Under the pieces are notes generated by a model that saw only the letters and a list, made by a program, of their open reading frames with translations, did not search any database and was not told the origin of the DNA. A stretch of 7,168 bases of DNA from an uncultured Alphaproteobacteria bacterium. GTDB lineage: Bacteria; Pseudomonadota; Alphaproteobacteria; Caulobacterales; Parvularculaceae. Both the position numbers and the translations under genes were made by a program. The stretch is from contig CALAZI010000150.1 of assembly GCA_937895955.1 (NCBI GenBank), positions 1 through 7,168 of the forward strand. Reading direction: 5' to 3'. How positions within the stretch are numbered: the stretch's first letter is position 1; each line of letters begins with the position of its first letter. Of this stretch, positions 4,756-7,168 are shown piece after piece.

Positions 4756-6192
4756 ATGGAAAGGCGGATCGCCGCCGGCGCCGCATGGACGGCCGCCTCA
4801 AACTGGATTGAGCAGGCGTTCGCCTTCGCGGTTTTTGTCGCGATCGCGCGCTTTATCGGCGCCGACGCCTTCGGCGTCGCCGCGATGGCGCTCGCCTTCG
4901 TGACGCTTGGCGAGGTCCTGTTGCGCGACACGCTCGCCGAGGGCCTTATCAGCGCCGACAATTCGCAACGCCGCCATGAGGATTCCGCCTTCTGGGCGCT
5001 TATTCTGTTCGCGGTGGCGATCCTTGCAATCCTTGTTCTCGCTGCGCCGATCGCCGCAAAAATGTTCGGCGACGCGCGCGTTGCGCCTGTGATGCAGGCG
5101 ATGGCCCCGACTTGTCTTTTTGTCGCGATATCGGGCGTGCCGACGGCGAAGCTGCGCCGCGACATGGCGTTCAGGACGCTCGCAATCCGCGCCATCGCCG
5201 GCGTCGTTGCGGGCGGCGGCGTCGGTCTCTGGATGGCGGCGAACGGTTTCGGCGCCTGGAGCCTTGTCGGGCAGCGCCTGACGCTGACAAGCGTGAACGC
5301 GCTGTTGGCGGTCACCGGAGCCAGATGGCTGCCCCTATCGCCGCCATGGTCCGCCGACCTTTCGCTCGTAAAGGGCCTCGGGCCTCGCGTCGTCATCCTG
5401 CGCGCGCTCATCATCATCATCATGCAGACGCCGGTCGTCGCGCTCGGCGTTGCGGCGAACGCCTCAGCCGTCGCGATGTATTCCTTCGCCGCGCGCATCG
5501 TCGAGATCGCAATCTTCCTCATTGTCGCGCCGGTAAAGCGCGTCGTTCAGCCGGCCGCCGCCGCGATGAAACGCGCAGGCGGCGACACCAAAGCGTTTTT
5601 CACCGATGTCACGGCGATCACCGCGCTCGCCGCCTTCGCCGTCTTCGCCGGTCTCGCCTTTGTCGGCGAGACTTTCGTCAGCGTTCTGATGGGCGATGAA
5701 TGGCGTCTGGCCGGCGCGATCATCGCCCCGCTCTGCGCGGCGGGCGCGCTGACGGCGCTCACCGAAATCCAGGAGGGGTATCTCTTGGCGCTGGACCGCT
5801 CATCGCGCTTCGTGCGTGCGACATTCGCCGAGGCGGCGATCGGCGTCGCGCTGATCGCGCTCGCCGGCGCGTCAGGCGCCGCCGCCGTCGCGACCGCCGT
5901 CGCGCTGCGCGCCGCGATCATGGCGCCGATCCGGACAGCGGCCGCCCTCAGTGCGGAAAATATCAGCGCAAGCCGTTATTTTAGCGCCTTGTCGGGCCCG
6001 CTCGCCGCCGCCGCCGCGATGGCGGTCGTCCTGCAATTATGGCGCATCGTTGCAGAGGGGCGCATTCCCTCAATAGGCTATCTCACAGCCTCAATCATCG
6101 TCGGCGCGGCGTCGTTCGCCCTCGCCGCGGCGATGGCGGCGCCGACGACATTCCGCCGTCTGCGCGTATACTTCTCCAAAGAGACGTCTTAG
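4756..6192 (+). CDS. Wzx-like polysaccharide flippase (MOP superfamily)
   Basis: The 478-residue protein is almost wholly membrane-embedded, with about 12 or more hydrophobic segments. Clear ones lie near residues 20-35, 38-56, 78-100, 144-162, 212-235, 250-260, 285-305, 318-336, 357-372, 413-428 and 440-462. The start MERRIAAGAAWTAASNWIEQ and the phrase ARFIGADAFGVAAMA (31-45) are the hallmark of polysaccharide biosynthesis transporters (WzxC/RfbX type; compare ARxLGPxDFGxxAMA). Such proteins move undecaprenyl-diphosphate-linked repeat units from the cytoplasmic to the periplasmic leaflet. A run of ATC codons (5409-5422) gives four consecutive Ile within one helix. Short basic cytoplasmic turns, for example KRVVQP and RRLRVYF at the end, fit positive-inside orientation. 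It faces the glycosyltransferase across the divergent region, and the sugar dehydrogenase follows 194 bases on. The substrate cannot be read from sequence. Confidence 0.9.
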   Translation: MERRIAAGAAWTAASNWIEQAFAFAVFVAIARFIGADAFGVAAMALAFVTLGEVLLRDTLAEGLISADNSQRRHEDSAFWALILFAVAILAILVLAAPIAAKMFGDARVAPVMQAMAPTCLFVAISGVPTAKLRRDMAFRTLAIRAIAGVVAGGGVGLWMAANGFGAWSLVGQRLTLTSVNALLAVTGARWLPLSPPWSADLSLVKGLGPRVVILRALIIIIMQTPVVALGVAANASAVAMYSFAARIVEIAIFLIVAPVKRVVQPAAAAMKRAGGDTKAFFTDVTAITALAAFAVFAGLAFVGETFVSVLMGDEWRLAGAIIAPLCAAGALTALTEIQEGYLLALDRSSRFVRATFAEAAIGVALIALAGASGAAAVATAVALRAAIMAPIRTAAALSAENISASRYFSALSGPLAAAAAMAVVLQLWRIVAEGRIPSIGYLTASIIVGAASFALAAAMAAPTTFRRLRVYFSKETS

Positions 6193-6240
6193 CGCCGCCG
6201 TAGGATTAAGAAGCGGGAAACGCTAAGCTGCAACCGAATA

Positions 6241-6268
6241 GTTAAGGAACGCTCGTATGATGCTTAAC
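6241..6268 (+). promoter_or_regulatory. Inverted repeat framing a -10-like hexamer upstream of the dehydrogenase
   Basis: GTTAAG (6241-6246) and CTTAAC (6263-6268) are perfect 6-bp arms. Between them TATGAT (6256-6261) differs from the sigma-70 -10 consensus by one base. The DNA 16-18 bases upstream of it has no good -35 (about ACCGAA), so the promoter would need an activator or an alternative start mode. Each arm also contains GTTAA/TTAAC, a CtrA half-site, but not at the N7 spacing of full CtrA boxes. A second weak repeat, GACCCG/CGGGTC, lies at 6274-6279 and 6291-6296. Confidence 0.35.
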
Positions 6269-6315
6269 GCCGCGACCCGCCAGGCCTCGCCGGGTCCATG
6301 GCGGCGGCATAAAAG

Positions 6316-6390
6316 ATGCAGACGAAGATGCTAAACGGCGACATAAATCATCTGGGGAGCGCGCGAGAGCGCCTGAAACGACACAAATGA
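6316..6390 (+). CDS. Possible 24-residue leader peptide coupled to the dehydrogenase gene
   Basis: The frame runs from ATG 6316 (second ATG at 6328) to TGA 6388-6390 and overlaps the dehydrogenase start as ATGA, a typical coupling arrangement. The product is basic and hydrophilic (ends ARERLKRHK) and resembles no family I know. No strong ribosome binding site precedes either ATG; GACGAAG before the second is the best. The dehydrogenase start itself also lacks a good site, which makes re-initiation from this frame attractive. It may be chance. Confidence 0.25.
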   Translation: MQTKMLNGDINHLGSARERLKRHK

Positions 6391-7168
6391 CTTCAACGCA
6401 CATTGCAGGCGTCGCGGCGCATAACCGCACGATCGCGGTCATCGGTCTTGGCTATGTCGGACTGTCTCTCGCCGTCGAGCTGGCGCGAGCCGGCGCCAAA
6501 ACGATCGGCTTTGACGTCGACCCGCACCGGATCGCCGAACTGAAAACCGGCTTTGACCGCCGCTCTGAAGTCGAGCCGGAAGAGATGGCGGAAGCGGACG
6601 TTTTATATACGTCTGATATCGCCGATCTCAAAAAAGCGGATTTTTTCATCGTTGCGGTCCCGACGCCGATTGACGAGGCGCGCCGTCCCAATCTGCGCCC
6701 CCTCGTCAACGCATCGGAAACGGTCGGCGTGGCCCTAAGCGCCGGCGCCATCGTCGTCTACGAATCAACCGTCTATCCTGGCGTGACGGAAGAGGTTTGC
6801 GTTCCGGTGTTGGAGCGAGTGTCAGGCCTGAAAGCGGGCGCGGACTTTCATGTCGGCTACAGTCCCGAGCGGGTGAACCCGGGCGACAAGGTTCGCCGCC
6901 TCGGTTCAATCGTGAAAATCATTTCCGCGCAAACGCCGGAAGCGCTTGATCAGGTCGACGCAGTGTACCGTTCCGTCGTCAAGGCCGGCCTTTACCGCGC
7001 GTCAAGCATCAAGGTTGCGGAAGCGGCGAAAGTCATCGAAAACGTTCAACGCGACGTCAACATCGCGCTGATGAACGAACTGTCCGAAATTCTCTGCGCG
7101 CTTGATATCGACACAGCCGACGTTCTCGCCGCCGCCGGATCGAAATGGAATTTCCTGCCCTTCTCGCC
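6387..7168 (+). CDS. tviB: UDP-N-acetylglucosamine 6-dehydrogenase, TviB/WbpA type, 3' end missing
   Basis: 260 residues are visible before the right edge. The enzyme oxidises C6 of UDP-GlcNAc (two NAD-dependent steps) to UDP-GlcNAcA, the first step towards GalNAcA- or ManNAcA-type capsule and O-antigen sugars. IAVIGLGYVGLSLA (16-29) is the NAD-binding GxGxxG loop, with D43/D45 ending the second strand. VPTP (91-94), YESTVYPG (125-132) and GYSPERVNPGDK (157-168) are family motifs; the last is typical of the TviB/WbpA/CapL branch and not of UDP-glucose dehydrogenase. K209, E212 and the stretch AAKVIENVQRDVNIALMNEL (213-232) form the central helix with active-site Lys and Asn. The catalytic Cys (GGHCIGVD motif in this family) would lie just beyond the window. 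The ATG at 6387 has no clear ribosome binding site and overlaps a small leader frame. Dehydrogenase class is certain; substrate is very likely. Confidence 0.9.
   Translation, partial: MTSTHIAGVAAHNRTIAVIGLGYVGLSLAVELARAGAKTIGFDVDPHRIAELKTGFDRRSEVEPEEMAEADVLYTSDIADLKKADFFIVAVPTPIDEARRPNLRPLVNASETVGVALSAGAIVVYESTVYPGVTEEVCVPVLERVSGLKAGADFHVGYSPERVNPGDKVRRLGSIVKIISAQTPEALDQVDAVYRSVVKAGLYRASSIKVAEAAKVIENVQRDVNIALMNELSEILCALDIDTADVLAAAGSKWNFLPFS

Noticed and set aside
5407..5424. ATC/CAT trinucleotide repeat as a phase-variable microsatellite
   Set aside because: It is short, and slippage by whole units would only add or remove Ile in a membrane helix, so it would not switch the gene off.
4668..5522. 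284-codon minus frame opposite the flippase
   Set aside because: Ala/Thr/Arg/Ser-rich shadow of a membrane protein gene; its Met run is only the complement of the ATC repeat.
6242..6442. 66-codon minus frame across the dehydrogenase start
   Set aside because: No ribosome binding site or family resemblance, and it overlaps the strongly supported dehydrogenase start.

Overview
The window comes from a GC-rich, probably alphaproteobacterial chromosome. The clues are strong G/C third-position bias, a Flp-type (type IVb) pilin segment, a DUF2059 protein and a YbjN-like secreted protein typical of that class. Genus cannot be told from the sequence. No tRNA, rRNA, CRISPR array, insertion sequence or integration site was seen.

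Left part (1-2260). A 5'-truncated DUF2059 gene runs out of the left edge on the + strand. It is followed by a hairpin whose only U-run lies on the minus strand, then about 345 bases without a convincing gene, then a small exported YbjN-like protein. That gene ends inside a perfect 22-bp palindrome followed by five T, apparently its terminator. Convergent to it lies the most unusual gene of the window: one reading frame joining a PilZ-like (cyclic-di-GMP receptor) domain to a Flp-type pilin segment with a recognisable prepilin-peptidase site, ending in a Pro/Gly/Ala-rich tail of seven lysines.

Right part (2332-7168). This is the edge of a surface-polysaccharide locus in two divergent arms. 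The minus arm carries a GT-B glycosyltransferase (family 4) and, one base after its stop, an extended SDR sugar-nucleotide epimerase/dehydratase. The plus arm carries a Wzx-like flippase and then the first 260 codons of a TviB/WbpA-type UDP-N-acetylglucosamine 6-dehydrogenase, cut by the right edge. Together they suggest a capsule or exopolysaccharide containing an N-acetyl-hexosaminuronic acid: the dehydrogenase and SDR would make the activated sugars, the glycosyltransferase would add one to a lipid-linked unit, and the flippase would carry that unit across the inner membrane. Polymerase and export genes are not in view.

The non-coding gaps hold several candidate control elements: a 9-bp-arm stem-loop just before the flippase ribosome binding site, an inverted repeat framing a -10-like hexamer before the dehydrogenase, a 24-codon leader frame overlapping the dehydrogenase start as ATGA, and a 21-codon frame overlapping the epimerase stop. 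These are inferences of varying weakness. The PilZ-Flp fusion is the best candidate for something new.
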